From NCBI GenBank assembly GCA_021324365.1, contig JAJPJE010000053.1, forward strand, positions 25,462 through 89,461: a stretch of 64,000 nucleotides of DNA, given 5' to 3'. A model generated the notes under the pieces. It ran no database searches, was not told where the DNA came from, and saw nothing but the letters and a program-made list of their open reading frames with translations. Of the stretch, positions 25,513-33,613 are shown in pieces; within the stretch, counting starts at the first letter, position 1, and every line of letters starts with the position of its first letter. Source of the stretch: Terriglobia bacterium. Its GTDB lineage: Bacteria > Acidobacteriota > Terriglobia > Terriglobales > Acidobacteriaceae. The position numbers were made by a program, and so were the translations under genes.

Positions 25513-26403
25513 ATGCCACTCTACATCGGGATCGACGGCGGCGGCTCGAAGACTGCCTGTGTGCTCGGCGACGAGAACTCGGTCCTGGCTAGCAGTCGTA
25601 GTGCGGGCAGCAACGTCATTCGCCTGGGTGAAAAATATGCCGCTGCATCGCTGCAGAGCGCGATTTCGCAAGCCTGCTGCACGGCGCAGGTGAGCCCGCT
25701 GAAGGTCCAAGCAGCGTGCGTGGGAGCATCTGGCGCGGGGAGGCCTGAAGTACAGGAGCAGATCCGAGCGCTGCTGGGCTCCATATTGCCGCGATCATCG
25801 GTGCGCGTAATTGGCGATAACGAGATCGCGCATGAAGCGGCATTGCTGGGACGCCCGGGTGTGGTCGTGATTGCTGGCACTGGCTCTGTTGCGTACGGCC
25901 GAAACCAGCGTGGCGAGACAGCACGCGCGGGTGGCTACGGATTAGCGGTTTCCGACGAAGGCTCGGGCCAGTGGATTGGCCGGGAGGCGATTGCGAAAGC
26001 ACTACGAGCGGGCAATACGAGCCTTCTCACAGCGGCGATGCGCCATTGGCAACTTTCGTCACAGGAAGCGTTGATTCAGTTTGTAAACCGATCGCCTGCG
26101 CCGGATTTCTCGTCCCTGTTTCCGCTGCTTCTGAGCGCAGCGAGAACTGGCGAAGCCATGGCCAAATCGGTGCTTCAGGCGGCAGGTTGCGAATTGGCCA
26201 CTCTGACCGACAACGTTCTGAGACAACTTTGGCGCGAGGGCGATCCGGTACGAGTGGGACTGGTTGGAGGAGTGTTTGCGAACTCGCCGGAAGTCAGGTT
26301 GGCATTCTTGCTGACCTTGCGCGAGTGCTGGCCGACAACAGCGGTCTCTTTTCAGATTGCCGATCCCGTGCTGGGCGCGCTGTCCATTGCGAGGCAAATG
26401 TGA
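25513..26403 (+). CDS. BadF/BadG/BcrA/BcrD-type ATPase, N-acetylglucosamine-kinase-like
   Basis: 296 residues, ASKHA fold. The phosphate-1 loop is IGIDGGGSKTACVL at residues 5-18; phosphate-2 is VVVIAGTGSVAYGRN, and the adenosine loop near the C-terminus is VGLVGGVFANSPEVR. The size and the lack of Fe-S cysteines favour an N-acetylglucosamine or related amino-sugar kinase over a benzoyl-CoA reductase activator. Divergent from the sodium symporter across 133 bases, suggesting uptake and phosphorylation of the same sugar. Its stop codon overlaps the next gene (GTGA). Confidence 0.88.
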   Translation: MPLYIGIDGGGSKTACVLGDENSVLASSRSAGSNVIRLGEKYAAASLQSAISQACCTAQVSPLKVQAACVGASGAGRPEVQEQIRALLGSILPRSSVRVIGDNEIAHEAALLGRPGVVVIAGTGSVAYGRNQRGETARAGGYGLAVSDEGSGQWIGREAIAKALRAGNTSLLTAAMRHWQLSSQEALIQFVNRSPAPDFSSLFPLLLSAARTGEAMAKSVLQAAGCELATLTDNVLRQLWREGDPVRVGLVGGVFANSPEVRLAFLLTLRECWPTTAVSFQIADPVLGALSIARQM

Positions 26404-27167
26404 GCGGGCAAAGCGAGAATCAAGCACCGGCAGTATTGCGCTCAGACGATTTGGCGAATCGCATACACAGCGTTTCCGAGGAAGAACTGCTTGAGGTTGC
26501 GTCGAGTACTGGTCTCACCGAAGAGCTTGCACGCGCGTTATTCCAGCGACGTGACTTGAGTGCGGCCGTTCTAACGAAGATCGCCGAGAATCACACTGCA
26601 CTCAAACTTCGCGCGGTCATCATCGGATTGGTATCGCATCCGAAGACGCCTCACCATATCTCGATTCCACTCACGAGACATTTATTCACGTTTGAGCTGA
26701 TGCAGGTTGCGATGCAGCCCGGCGTTCCTGCAGATCTAAAAATGAAAATCGAGGATTCGCTCATCAACCGCATCAGTACGATTTCCGCGGGTGAGCGCAT
26801 CGCTATTGCGAAGCGGGGTTCGACTCGAATTGCGGCAGCGCTGCTGACAGCTACGGATCCGAGAATTCTGGAATCCGCACTGAATAATCCCTACATGACG
26901 GAAGCATGTATTGGGAAAGCGCTGGTTTCGCATGATTCCATACCGCTGTTGTTCGAATTTACCTGGCGGCATCCGAAGTGGTCGTCGCGGGTTGAAGTGC
27001 GGCAGGCAATGTTGCGTGCGGCCAAGGTTCCTCCACACATCGCGGCGGAGATCGTCAAGACAATGTCGCCGGTGCAAGCAAAAAATGCGCTTGCTGGTTC
27101 GCAGATGAGTGCGGCGCTCAAAGCGAAGTTGCTGGAAGAAATTATCGAGCGGACAAAGGGCCGCTAA
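26400..27167 (+). CDS. Helical-repeat protein of unknown function
   Basis: 255 residues from GTG 26400, which overlaps the kinase stop as GTGA; the frame upstream belongs to the kinase in another phase. The sequence is almost wholly helical, with repeated units of about 35 residues (SVSEEELLEVASSTGLTEELARALFQ; HPKTPHHISIPLTRHL; DPRILESALNNPYMTEACIGKAL), like HEAT or leucine-rich variant repeats. A protein-interaction role is inferred. Similar orphan genes are common in acidobacteria. Ends with a basic helix (LLEEIIERTKGR). Confidence 0.8.
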   Translation: MSGQSENQAPAVLRSDDLANRIHSVSEEELLEVASSTGLTEELARALFQRRDLSAAVLTKIAENHTALKLRAVIIGLVSHPKTPHHISIPLTRHLFTFELMQVAMQPGVPADLKMKIEDSLINRISTISAGERIAIAKRGSTRIAAALLTATDPRILESALNNPYMTEACIGKALVSHDSIPLLFEFTWRHPKWSSRVEVRQAMLRAAKVPPHIAAEIVKTMSPVQAKNALAGSQMSAALKAKLLEEIIERTKGR

Positions 27168-27207
27168 GCGCGGCCCTACCGTTCGCCGCCCCCCACCTTG
27201 GTACGAC

Positions 27208-27634
27208 TTATCCGCGTGATGCAGGTGGAACAATATTGTTCATTCGCGCATACACGGCCAGTTGTCCGTAGTGCTCACAATTGTGCTCAATGAAGCTCAG
27301 CACCATTTCAGCGACCTCCGCGCTTGCTTCTGATGACTTCAGCGCGCTGCTGGCCTCGTGGGCACTGCGCTTCAGCGCGCCGACAATCTGTGCCTTTGCA
27401 GAGAATTTGTCTTTCGGAATTTCGTTTGCGCTATCATCGGCTTTCTTGCCCAGCGCGCGGTTTGTCACGTATTGATTCCAAAAAACAACATGTCGCAGAA
27501 CCTCCGCAACGCCGCACCAGTATGTGCTTCGCATGCGGCTTCGCCATGCCGCCCGACGATTATTGCTGGGTAGTGCGAGGATCATCGATATTGCCCTTGA
27601 ATCTGGTTTTCAGGACATCTCGAACTTCAATCAT
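27208..27634 (-). pseudogene. DinB-like protein gene, apparently frameshifted
   Basis: The strong ribosome-binding site TAGGAGA precedes ATG 27634, which opens MIEVRDVLKTRFKGNIDD but stops at 27560-27562 after 24 codons. The conserved body lies in another frame: YWCGVAEVLRHVVFWNQYV, EIPKDKFSAKAQIVGALKRS and the C-terminal FIEHNCEHYGQLAVYARMNNIVPP, whose HNCEHYGQ histidine motif is typical of DinB four-helix bundles. Joining them needs an indel near 27530-27570. An ATG at 27585 could give a 125-residue protein without the first helix, but it lacks a ribosome-binding site. Sequencing error is possible. Confidence 0.6.
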
Positions 27635-27711
27635 TGTTTCTCCTAGAGTTCGGTATTCCGCCGAAATCCTATCGCTCGAGCGCACGACCTATGTTGTCCC
27701 ATTCGTTCTAA

Positions 27712-29532
27712 TCAGTCCTGGATTTTACGAAAGTGCGCGTGGATGGCCTCCGCCTGGGATTTGTTGACGACGGCAGAGAGCGCGGCTTGGTCGGCGTCTC
27801 TTACAGCCTTCACGCTGCCGAAATGTTCCAGCAGACGGCGGCGCGTAATGAGGCCGATTCCGGGGATATCGTCTAGCTCATTCGTGCGATCGCGGATCTC
27901 GCGGCGTTTGCGATGGAAAGTGATCGCGAAGCGGTGCGCTTCGTCCCGGATGATCTGCACAAGATGCAACACCGGGTTATGGTGATCGAGAACGACAGGA
28001 TCATTCTCTTGTCCGTATACATAAATGATCTCTTCGCGTTTCGCGATCGAAGCCAAGGGTTGGCTGGTGATCTGTAACGATTCGAGCGCGCGGGCCGCTG
28101 CATGTAACTGGCCGACGCCGCCGTCGATCAAAATAAGGCTGGGCATCTTACCTTTCTCTTCGGCGATGCGCCTGTAACGGCGGGTGACAACCTCTCGCAT
28201 GGAGGCGAAGTCGTCGACGCCGTCTACGCTCCTGATGATGAACTTGCGGTAATCGCTCTTCTTCATCTGGCCGTCTTCCCAAACGACCATAGAAGCGACC
28301 GTTTCAGAGCCCTGGATGTGGGAGATGTCGAAGCATTCGATGCGCTTGGGCAACTCTGGCAATGTAAGGGCGTCTTGCAGAGTCTCGGCGATGACGTGTG
28401 CATTGGGCTTTAGGACTCGGAAGCGCTGATCGTAAGACTGCTTGGCATTATTTCCAGCCAGATCAATGAGAGAACGCTTTTCTCCCCGCTGCGGAATGAG
28501 GATTTCGACTTTATGGCCGCGAACCTCGCTCAGCAATTCTTCGAGGACGTCGCGATCCTCAAAGTCGACGGGCAAGTAAATGTTTCGCGGAACGTACTTC
28601 TGGCCTACATAGACTTGCGTGAGCAGCGTAGAGAAGAATTCGCCGGTATCGAAGCGGCCGTCCACGAGCGAAGGAAGTTTTTCCCAGAAGAACTCGCGTC
28701 GGTCGACGATTTTTCCGCCGCGCATGTGAAAGAGATTGACGGCCAGCATGCCATTCTCGAAGTGATAGCCGAACAGATCGGCGTCATCTCCTTCAGCAGC
28801 AGCAATGCGCTGCTTCTCCTGCAACTGTTCCACGGTGCTGATCAAGTCGCGATACTTAGCTGCCAGCTCGTACTGCTGGGCTTCCGCAGCGCCGGCCATG
28901 CGCTCACGCAACGAGCGCGCCAATTCCGTTTGCTTGCCTTCCAGGAACATGCGAACGTCGCTTACCGCTTCCTGGTAGCGCTCGGGCGTGGTGAGTTCTT
29001 TCACACAAGGCCCGAGGCAACGTCCGATGTAGTACTGCAGACAAGGCCTCGGATAGTAGCGGTTCAGGTCGATGGTGCAGGAAGGAACCAGAAAATGCCG
29101 GTGAATCAGGTCGGTGATCCGGTAGGCGAGATTCGCTGGGAAGTACGGGCCATAGTACTCGCTGCCATCTTTCTTCAGACGGCGTGTTACGTACACGCGC
29201 GGGTATCGCTCGGCTAGCGTGAACTTGATATATGGGTAAGTCTTGTCGTCGCGCAGAAGGATGTTGTAACGCGGCTTCTTCTGTTTGATCAGGTTGTTCT
29301 CGAGCGCCAGCGCTTCCTTGTTGTTGTCGACGACGATGTAATCGACGTCGACGGCCTCGCGCATCAGAGTGCCGGTCTTCGCGTCTGCCTGGGCCTCGTC
29401 AGTGAAGTAATTGCGCACTCGAGCACGCAGATTCTTCGCCTTGCCCACGTAGATGATCTCGCCCTCGGCGTTTTTGTACAGATACACGCCGGGCGCAGTG
29501 GGCAGAGTCCGAATTTTCTCGAAGAGGTCCAT
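27712..29532 (-). CDS. uvrC: Excinuclease ABC subunit C
   Basis: Makes both incisions in nucleotide excision repair with UvrAB. 606 residues, the usual length. Order: GIY-YIG nuclease (PTAPGVYLYKNAEGEIIYVGKAKNLRARVRNYF), cysteine cluster region (CTIDLNRYYPRPCLQYYIGRCLGPC), UVR/UvrB-binding helix pair, RNase H-like 3' nuclease (LILIDGGVGQLHAA), and a C-terminal helix-hairpin-helix (DIPGIGLITRRRLLEHFGS). ATG 29532 is chosen because the enzyme normally starts a few residues before the GIY motif; the extra 20 upstream codons are not conserved. Confidence 0.97.
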   Translation of the reverse strand: MDLFEKIRTLPTAPGVYLYKNAEGEIIYVGKAKNLRARVRNYFTDEAQADAKTGTLMREAVDVDYIVVDNNKEALALENNLIKQKKPRYNILLRDDKTYPYIKFTLAERYPRVYVTRRLKKDGSEYYGPYFPANLAYRITDLIHRHFLVPSCTIDLNRYYPRPCLQYYIGRCLGPCVKELTTPERYQEAVSDVRMFLEGKQTELARSLRERMAGAAEAQQYELAAKYRDLISTVEQLQEKQRIAAAEGDDADLFGYHFENGMLAVNLFHMRGGKIVDRREFFWEKLPSLVDGRFDTGEFFSTLLTQVYVGQKYVPRNIYLPVDFEDRDVLEELLSEVRGHKVEILIPQRGEKRSLIDLAGNNAKQSYDQRFRVLKPNAHVIAETLQDALTLPELPKRIECFDISHIQGSETVASMVVWEDGQMKKSDYRKFIIRSVDGVDDFASMREVVTRRYRRIAEEKGKMPSLILIDGGVGQLHAAARALESLQITSQPLASIAKREEIIYVYGQENDPVVLDHHNPVLHLVQIIRDEAHRFAITFHRKRREIRDRTNELDDIPGIGLITRRRLLEHFGSVKAVRDADQAALSAVVNKSQAEAIHAHFRKIQD

Positions 29533-29741
29533 GGTTCGTGACGTTCGTTCATCCCCCAGGCTTATGTCAGAAAATGACCAGAGGGCGGGCACCCAGAGTT
29601 GGCGGTCCAGGGTCCATCAGTATTGTCGATGATCGAAGAACTGAGAGGAAGAGGGGGACCGCAACTACTCTATTTTAGCGTGGAAGGGAGCGGACAGCGA
29701 GAATCTCGCCACAACCAAACGGGGCACGCGGATGGGCCAAT

Positions 29742-30479
29742 CTATTGCGTCTTAGCTTCGCCTTCTGCGCGTGATCGTTTCACTTCGCTGGTAAGCAGAA
29801 TTGCTTGCGCCACTTCTTTCATTGGAATGCGACGGCTGCGTGCCTCTTTCTGCAGGATTCCGTAAGCTTCTTCCTCGCTGATGCCCATGTCGCGCTGAAG
29901 AATGCCTTTCGCGCGTTCTACGATCTTGCGAACTGCCAGCTTGTCTGAAAGTTCCGAGACTTCATTTTCGAGACGCGCCATTTCGATGGCGGCGCCCACC
30001 AGGTGGCCGATGGCGGAAATCGCTTTAATCTCACGGCCGGAGAAATTGTGCACATCTTTGTGCTGCACGTTGATGACGGCAATGAGACGGCCGCGGAGGA
30101 CCACCGGAATCGAGAGAAATGACTCGTATGTGTCTTCCGGCAATTCGGCATACGGGCAGAAGCGCGGATCCTTTGGCGCACTCTGATCGAGAATGACGGG
30201 CTCACGATTTTCAGCTACCCAGCCAGTGATCCCCAATCCGAGTGGGATGGTAAGTCTGTCCAACACTTCCGGGTGAGAATTCTTCGAAGCCCGAAGCACC
30301 AACTTGTCCTGCTCGAGGACATAAATGAAGCAGGAATCACAGCTCACGAAGTCTGTCACGAACTCCACGATTTCATTGAGGACTTCATGAAGCGGGTCGG
30401 TCGCTGAGATACGCGTGCCAACCTCAGTTAAAAGATCAAGCGCGGGCGTAATAGGTTCCATGGAACAATTAGATGACAT
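29742..30479 (-). CDS. GAF-ANTAR transcription antiterminator
   Basis: 245 residues from ATG 30479; ATG 30461 is an alternative and neither has a strong ribosome-binding site. A GAF sensor domain covers about 15-165 (FVTDFVSCDSCFIYVLEQDKLVLRAS, IPLGLGITGWVAENREPVIL, SIPVVLRGRLIAVINVQHK). A coiled linker leads to an ANTAR domain (about 180-235: KIVERAKGILQRDMGISEEEAYGILQKEARSRRIPMKEVAQAIL). ANTAR proteins bind paired hexanucleotide-loop hairpins in nascent RNA and prevent termination. The two cysteines in SCDSCF could be ligand or redox sensitive. The target RNA is not identified. Confidence 0.93.
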   Translation of the reverse strand: MSSNCSMEPITPALDLLTEVGTRISATDPLHEVLNEIVEFVTDFVSCDSCFIYVLEQDKLVLRASKNSHPEVLDRLTIPLGLGITGWVAENREPVILDQSAPKDPRFCPYAELPEDTYESFLSIPVVLRGRLIAVINVQHKDVHNFSGREIKAISAIGHLVGAAIEMARLENEVSELSDKLAVRKIVERAKGILQRDMGISEEEAYGILQKEARSRRIPMKEVAQAILLTSEVKRSRAEGEAKTQ

Positions 30480-30602
30480 TTTCTGAAATTGTTTATATCG
30501 ATAGTTGCTATCGTGAGCATTGCGATTTCTTATAGAGTTTTCATTTGTCGTTAAAGCAGGGCGCAGCACCGGGATTGCCGCGCCCCACGCGCAGGACAGC
30601 GA

Positions 30603-31019
30603 TTAATGGGAACCGGAGATGGTGCCCGCCTGCGATGAAAGTCTTGCCATGTCCGTCTTGCTGATCGTTGGATTGAAATACAGCGCAAGGCCGGAATTGT
30701 TAAAACAAACGGATTCAACTGCCCATGCTTCGCCGTCGCGGACCAGGTTCACCGAGTTACTCTTGCAAGTGCTCGAGTAATCAGCGACTGTCGGTACGGC
30801 GATGACAGACAGTCCTTTCCCGTCCTCAGATCGCAGAATCGCCTGCGTGGCTCCGCGTGAATACACGGAAAGAAGGTAAGTTCCAGCTGGAAGCGTCGTT
30901 CTCTGAAAACTAACCTCATGAGTGAGCGTAAACTTTGCCGCGGCATCCTGAGCGGCTGCGGTAAAGCAGGTTGCAATCAAGGTGGCAAGCGCAAAACCCA
31001 GTTTCTTGGTAAACGTCAT
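30603..31019 (-). CDS. Small secreted protein, acidobacterial type
   Basis: 138 residues. Signal peptide about 1-23 (LGFALATLIATCFTAAAQ). The mature part is beta-rich and starts FTLTHEVSFQRTTLPAGTYLLSVYSRGATQAILRSEDG; two cysteines (SSTCKSN and ESVCFNN) could form a disulphide. No known domain recognised. The LPAGTYLLSV element parallels LKPGYYKVEW in the secreted protein at 51984-52373, suggesting two members of one broad family. Confidence 0.75.
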   Translation of the reverse strand: MTFTKKLGFALATLIATCFTAAAQDAAAKFTLTHEVSFQRTTLPAGTYLLSVYSRGATQAILRSEDGKGLSVIAVPTVADYSSTCKSNSVNLVRDGEAWAVESVCFNNSGLALYFNPTISKTDMARLSSQAGTISGSH

Positions 31020-31546
31020 TTTTCATCTCCAATCGAAAGGTGAATACCGGTTGCACATGGACGTACGCGAAGGTTGCTCGAGCACGTTTTGCGATTTCCG
31101 ATATGGTTGCGTCCGCGTTTTGTGGCTCGAGTTCGCCAACCGGGAGAAACGTCAGCTATTCACAAAACGTCGGCACCGTAGGACGCCAGTGTTTGGTTCA
31201 CACTCGCGCGGCGGTCACAGATCAGCTTGGATTGGAAGTGAAGGCTCAACCAGGAGCATTCACTGACAGAAGCGTACCGAAGCGGGCGAATATTTGGCAA
31301 ATCAGAAATTGTTATTGGTCCGATAGCGAAGGCAAGAATTAATGCGCGAGGGTACATGGCCTTGCGACGTTGCATTGCTTAGCAAGACTGTTCACAAGCG
31401 CGAACACATTCAATGAGGTCGATCAGCGGAACTGCATTCCCTGAAAAAAAAGAAAGCAAGCGGAAGCCGCTCATCGGCAACGCTTCCCGCTCTAACTGAT
31501 TTGTACTAGTGAATCGCCTTGCCGATTTCCGTTATCCTGCCGCGCA
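31020..31546. other. Intergenic region, no gene seen
   Basis: About 530 bases between divergent genes. Short open frames on both strands lack ribosome-binding sites and recognisable features. Near the right end a GC hairpin is flanked by an A-run (see 31443-31491). Confidence 0.5.
31443..31491 (-). terminator. Possible minus-strand terminator
   Basis: On the minus strand AGCGGGAAGC pairs with GCTTCCGCT (one bulge) across a 14-nt loop, followed after a few bases by eight T residues. No annotated minus-strand gene lies just upstream, so it would end an unrecognised transcript or be fortuitous. Confidence 0.3.
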
Positions 31547-32133
31547 ATGACCTGGATTAAAACCATCCCTCTTTCTGAAGCCAACCATAAACTCATTGAC
31601 GCCATGCAGTCGCAGCGTGCGCTGTATCCGAAGGAATATGTCACGCCGGTCTTCCCGCAGGACGACGGCACGGCAGGGATTGTCGCCTCGCACACGTTGA
31701 TCCCGGAAGCGCTGTTTCATGCCTTCTCGACCTTTGGAGCGCTGATGTCTCCCGATCTGCCCCTGAGCCGCCGTCAGCACGAAATGATTGCGACCATGGT
31801 GTCGGTCACGAACCGATGCTTCTATTGAATCGAATCGCACGCAGAGTTTCTGCGTAGGGTCACTCTTGATGAAGAAATGGTTTCAGCGTTACGAGCCGAC
31901 TACGCCAGCGCCCCGATCACCCCCCAGGAGCGCGTGATGCTTGACTACGTGGTGAAGCTCACTAAGGATGCGACGAAGTGCTCGGTCGACGATCACGAGT
32001 CGCTGCGCGCCGCTGGCTTCGATGATCGCGGCATTCTGCAATCACGCTGATTGCTTCCTGGTTCAACTACATCAATCGGGTCGCGGACGCCTTGGGAGTG
32101 GGACGCGACTGGGCAACGTCGGCAACCCGCTAA
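31547..32133 (+). CDS. Peroxidase-related (AhpD/CMD-fold) protein, candidate CxxU selenoprotein, with one apparent frameshift
   Basis: Reads [20 protein letters not shown], typical of the uncharacterised peroxidase-related family, to E79 and TNRC91-F-Y-UGA94-I-E-S-H98. This is the AhpD redox pattern with UGA in place of the second cysteine. The same frame then continues with clear homology for 73 codons ([52 protein letters not shown]), so the UGA is not a true end. The C-terminus [24 protein letters not shown] needs one added base at about 32041 (CAAATC for CAATC), giving 195 residues. A 7-bp hairpin with a GUU loop follows the UGA. Alternative: a decaying gene. A 93-residue fragment ending at the UGA would lack the catalytic centre. 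Confidence 0.68.
31839..31855 (+). promoter_or_regulatory. Candidate bacterial SECIS hairpin
   Basis: ACGCAGA-GTT-TCTGCGT is a perfect 7-bp stem with a GUU loop, starting 10 nt after the in-frame UGA (31826-31828), so the loop begins 17 nt past it. Stem length, loop sequence and spacing match the hairpin at 16188-16204, although the stems differ in sequence. Confidence 0.55.
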
Positions 32134-32199
32134 TTCGATTACGGGTGCAAATGTGATTGCTCTGTCCTGTACAATGTCAGGTTTCCTGTGAGGGTGATC

Positions 32200-32682
32200 A
32201 TGACAAACGGACGGAGCATTTTTAAGTCTTTGATGATCGTGGTGTGTGCTGCATTTCTGGTGGTTGTGACAGCGAACATTAATCGTACAGCAGCGCAAAC
32301 CAAGCCGGGGAAAGATGCGAGTGCGACCTCTGGCAGCAACCCGCAAATCGCGCGGGGTAAGTACATCGTGGAAAATGTCGCGTTTTGCATTAACTGTCAT
32401 ACGCCTCGGGATGCGAATGGAAACATCGATCGGAGCAGGCTTTTGCAGGGAACACCGCTCTTCTTCCGCCCGGCGCAAACCGTCGCGGACTGGCCAATTG
32501 TGGCGCCGAGGATCGGCGGCACGCCTCCCGGCACCGACGCCGACATGGTCACGCTTCTCACTACCGGGATCTGGTATCAGACTGGGAAGCCGTTACGCGA
32601 TCCTATGCCCCGTTTCCATATGACGAAAGACGACGCAGAAGCCGTAGTCGCTTTCCTGAAGACCGTGAAGACGGGACAGTAA
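32200..32682 (+). CDS. Exported c-type cytochrome
   Basis: 160 residues. Membrane-spanning signal or anchor about 8-27 (FKSLMIVVCAAFLVVVTA). One haem-binding motif C63-I-N-C66-H67, in the context GKYIVENVAFCINCHTPRDANGN, like the haem domains of alcohol or sorbitol dehydrogenase cytochrome subunits. A likely axial methionine lies in RDPMPRFHM. ATG 32200 has GAGGGTG upstream; a GTG at 32188 would be 12 bases longer. A TACAAT hexamer at 32170-32175 could be its -10 box. Lies 66 bases after the candidate selenoprotein gene, on the same strand. Confidence 0.9.
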   Translation: MTNGRSIFKSLMIVVCAAFLVVVTANINRTAAQTKPGKDASATSGSNPQIARGKYIVENVAFCINCHTPRDANGNIDRSRLLQGTPLFFRPAQTVADWPIVAPRIGGTPPGTDADMVTLLTTGIWYQTGKPLRDPMPRFHMTKDDAEAVVAFLKTVKTGQ

Positions 32683-32761
32683 AGTCTTTCGCAAACGACC
32701 GCACCGAAGCCTAAAAGAAAGCTGAACTGGCCACCAGGACTCGTGCTTGGCACCAGGCGGG

Positions 32762-32785
32762 ACGTTTCAATTTCGGCTGAAACGT
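32762..32785. promoter_or_regulatory. Inverted repeat, operator candidate
   Basis: ACGTTTCA - 8 nt - TGAAACGT: perfect 8-bp arms, ending 8 bases before the ArsR-type regulator start at 32794. Position and symmetry fit an autoregulatory operator of a dimeric winged-helix repressor. Confidence 0.5.
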
Positions 32786-32793
32786 GAACGGTG

Positions 32794-33501
32794 ATGGCGC
32801 GCTATGCTATCGGCGTGAATGTGAAGTTCTCATTATCGTCCACCGCTGCTCTCATTGCTGATCCTTCTCGCGCGGCCATGCTGACGCACATGCTTGATGG
32901 GCGAGCCTTTGCCGCCGGAGAACTGGCGCGAGCGGCCAATACCTCGCCGCAATCCGCCAGTATGCATTTGTCGCAGTTGCTAGCCGGAGGATTGGTGCAG
33001 GTGGCGCGGGAAGGCCGCCACCGGTATTACCGAATTGCTTCGTCTGATGTTGCGCACGCGGTGGAAGCACTGGGCATCATCGCGATCCCTCATCGAGTCC
33101 AACCGGTTGCCCCACGGGAAGCGATTCGCTACGCCCGCACGTGCTACGACCATCTTGCGGGTGAATTGGCGGTCAAACTAACCGAAGCATTCGAGAGCCG
33201 GGGACTGCTGGTTTCATGGGCAGAGCGAGATTACCGGATCACTCCTGCCGGAGAAGAGTTCTTGTCATCTCAGTGGCAAGTCGATGTTGACGCGCTACGC
33301 CATTCGCGCCGTAACTTTGCCCGACGTTGCCTGGATTGGACAGAGCGGCGTGATCATCTCGCGGGTGTGCTCGGGGCCGCAATCTGCAGGAAGTTTTTTG
33401 AGCTTCGCTGGATTACGCGCGACGCGCGAAGTCGCGCAGTGCATGTAACTGGTCCCGGGCGTCAGAATCTTGCGCGCCTGCTGGACTCGCACGCGGCGTA
33501 A
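32794..33501 (+). CDS. ArsR-family winged-helix regulator
   Basis: 235 residues. The N-terminal 95 residues form the winged helix: ALIADPSRAAMLTHMLDGRAFAAGELARAANTSPQSASMHLSQLLAGGLVQVAREGRHRYYRIA. A long C-terminal part follows, with YARTCYDHLAGELAVKLTEAF and a second helix-turn segment (YRITPAGEEFL), typical of this acidobacterial and proteobacterial subgroup. No CxC metal-binding motif on the recognition helix, so metal sensing is unlikely. Start uncertain: ATG 32794 or GTG 32815. A palindrome sits just before ATG 32794. The regulated partner is unknown. Confidence 0.88.
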   Translation: MARYAIGVNVKFSLSSTAALIADPSRAAMLTHMLDGRAFAAGELARAANTSPQSASMHLSQLLAGGLVQVAREGRHRYYRIASSDVAHAVEALGIIAIPHRVQPVAPREAIRYARTCYDHLAGELAVKLTEAFESRGLLVSWAERDYRITPAGEEFLSSQWQVDVDALRHSRRNFARRCLDWTERRDHLAGVLGAAICRKFFELRWITRDARSRAVHVTGPGRQNLARLLDSHAA

Positions 33502-33613
33502 GCTGAAGCGGTTGTAGTTGCGAACCCGGCACTTTATTCTTTGTTGCTCCTTCCGACACTGTCCTTTCGTGATAGGCAAGAGTTTGTCCGGCCGGAGTAT
33601 TTTCGACAGCAGT

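Noticed and set aside
15934..32133. UGA as a general sense codon (Trp or Gly) in this genome
   Set aside because: TGA is the normal stop of many intact genes here, for example at the MFS, symporter, plsY and mobA overlaps, so a code change does not explain the two in-frame UGAs.
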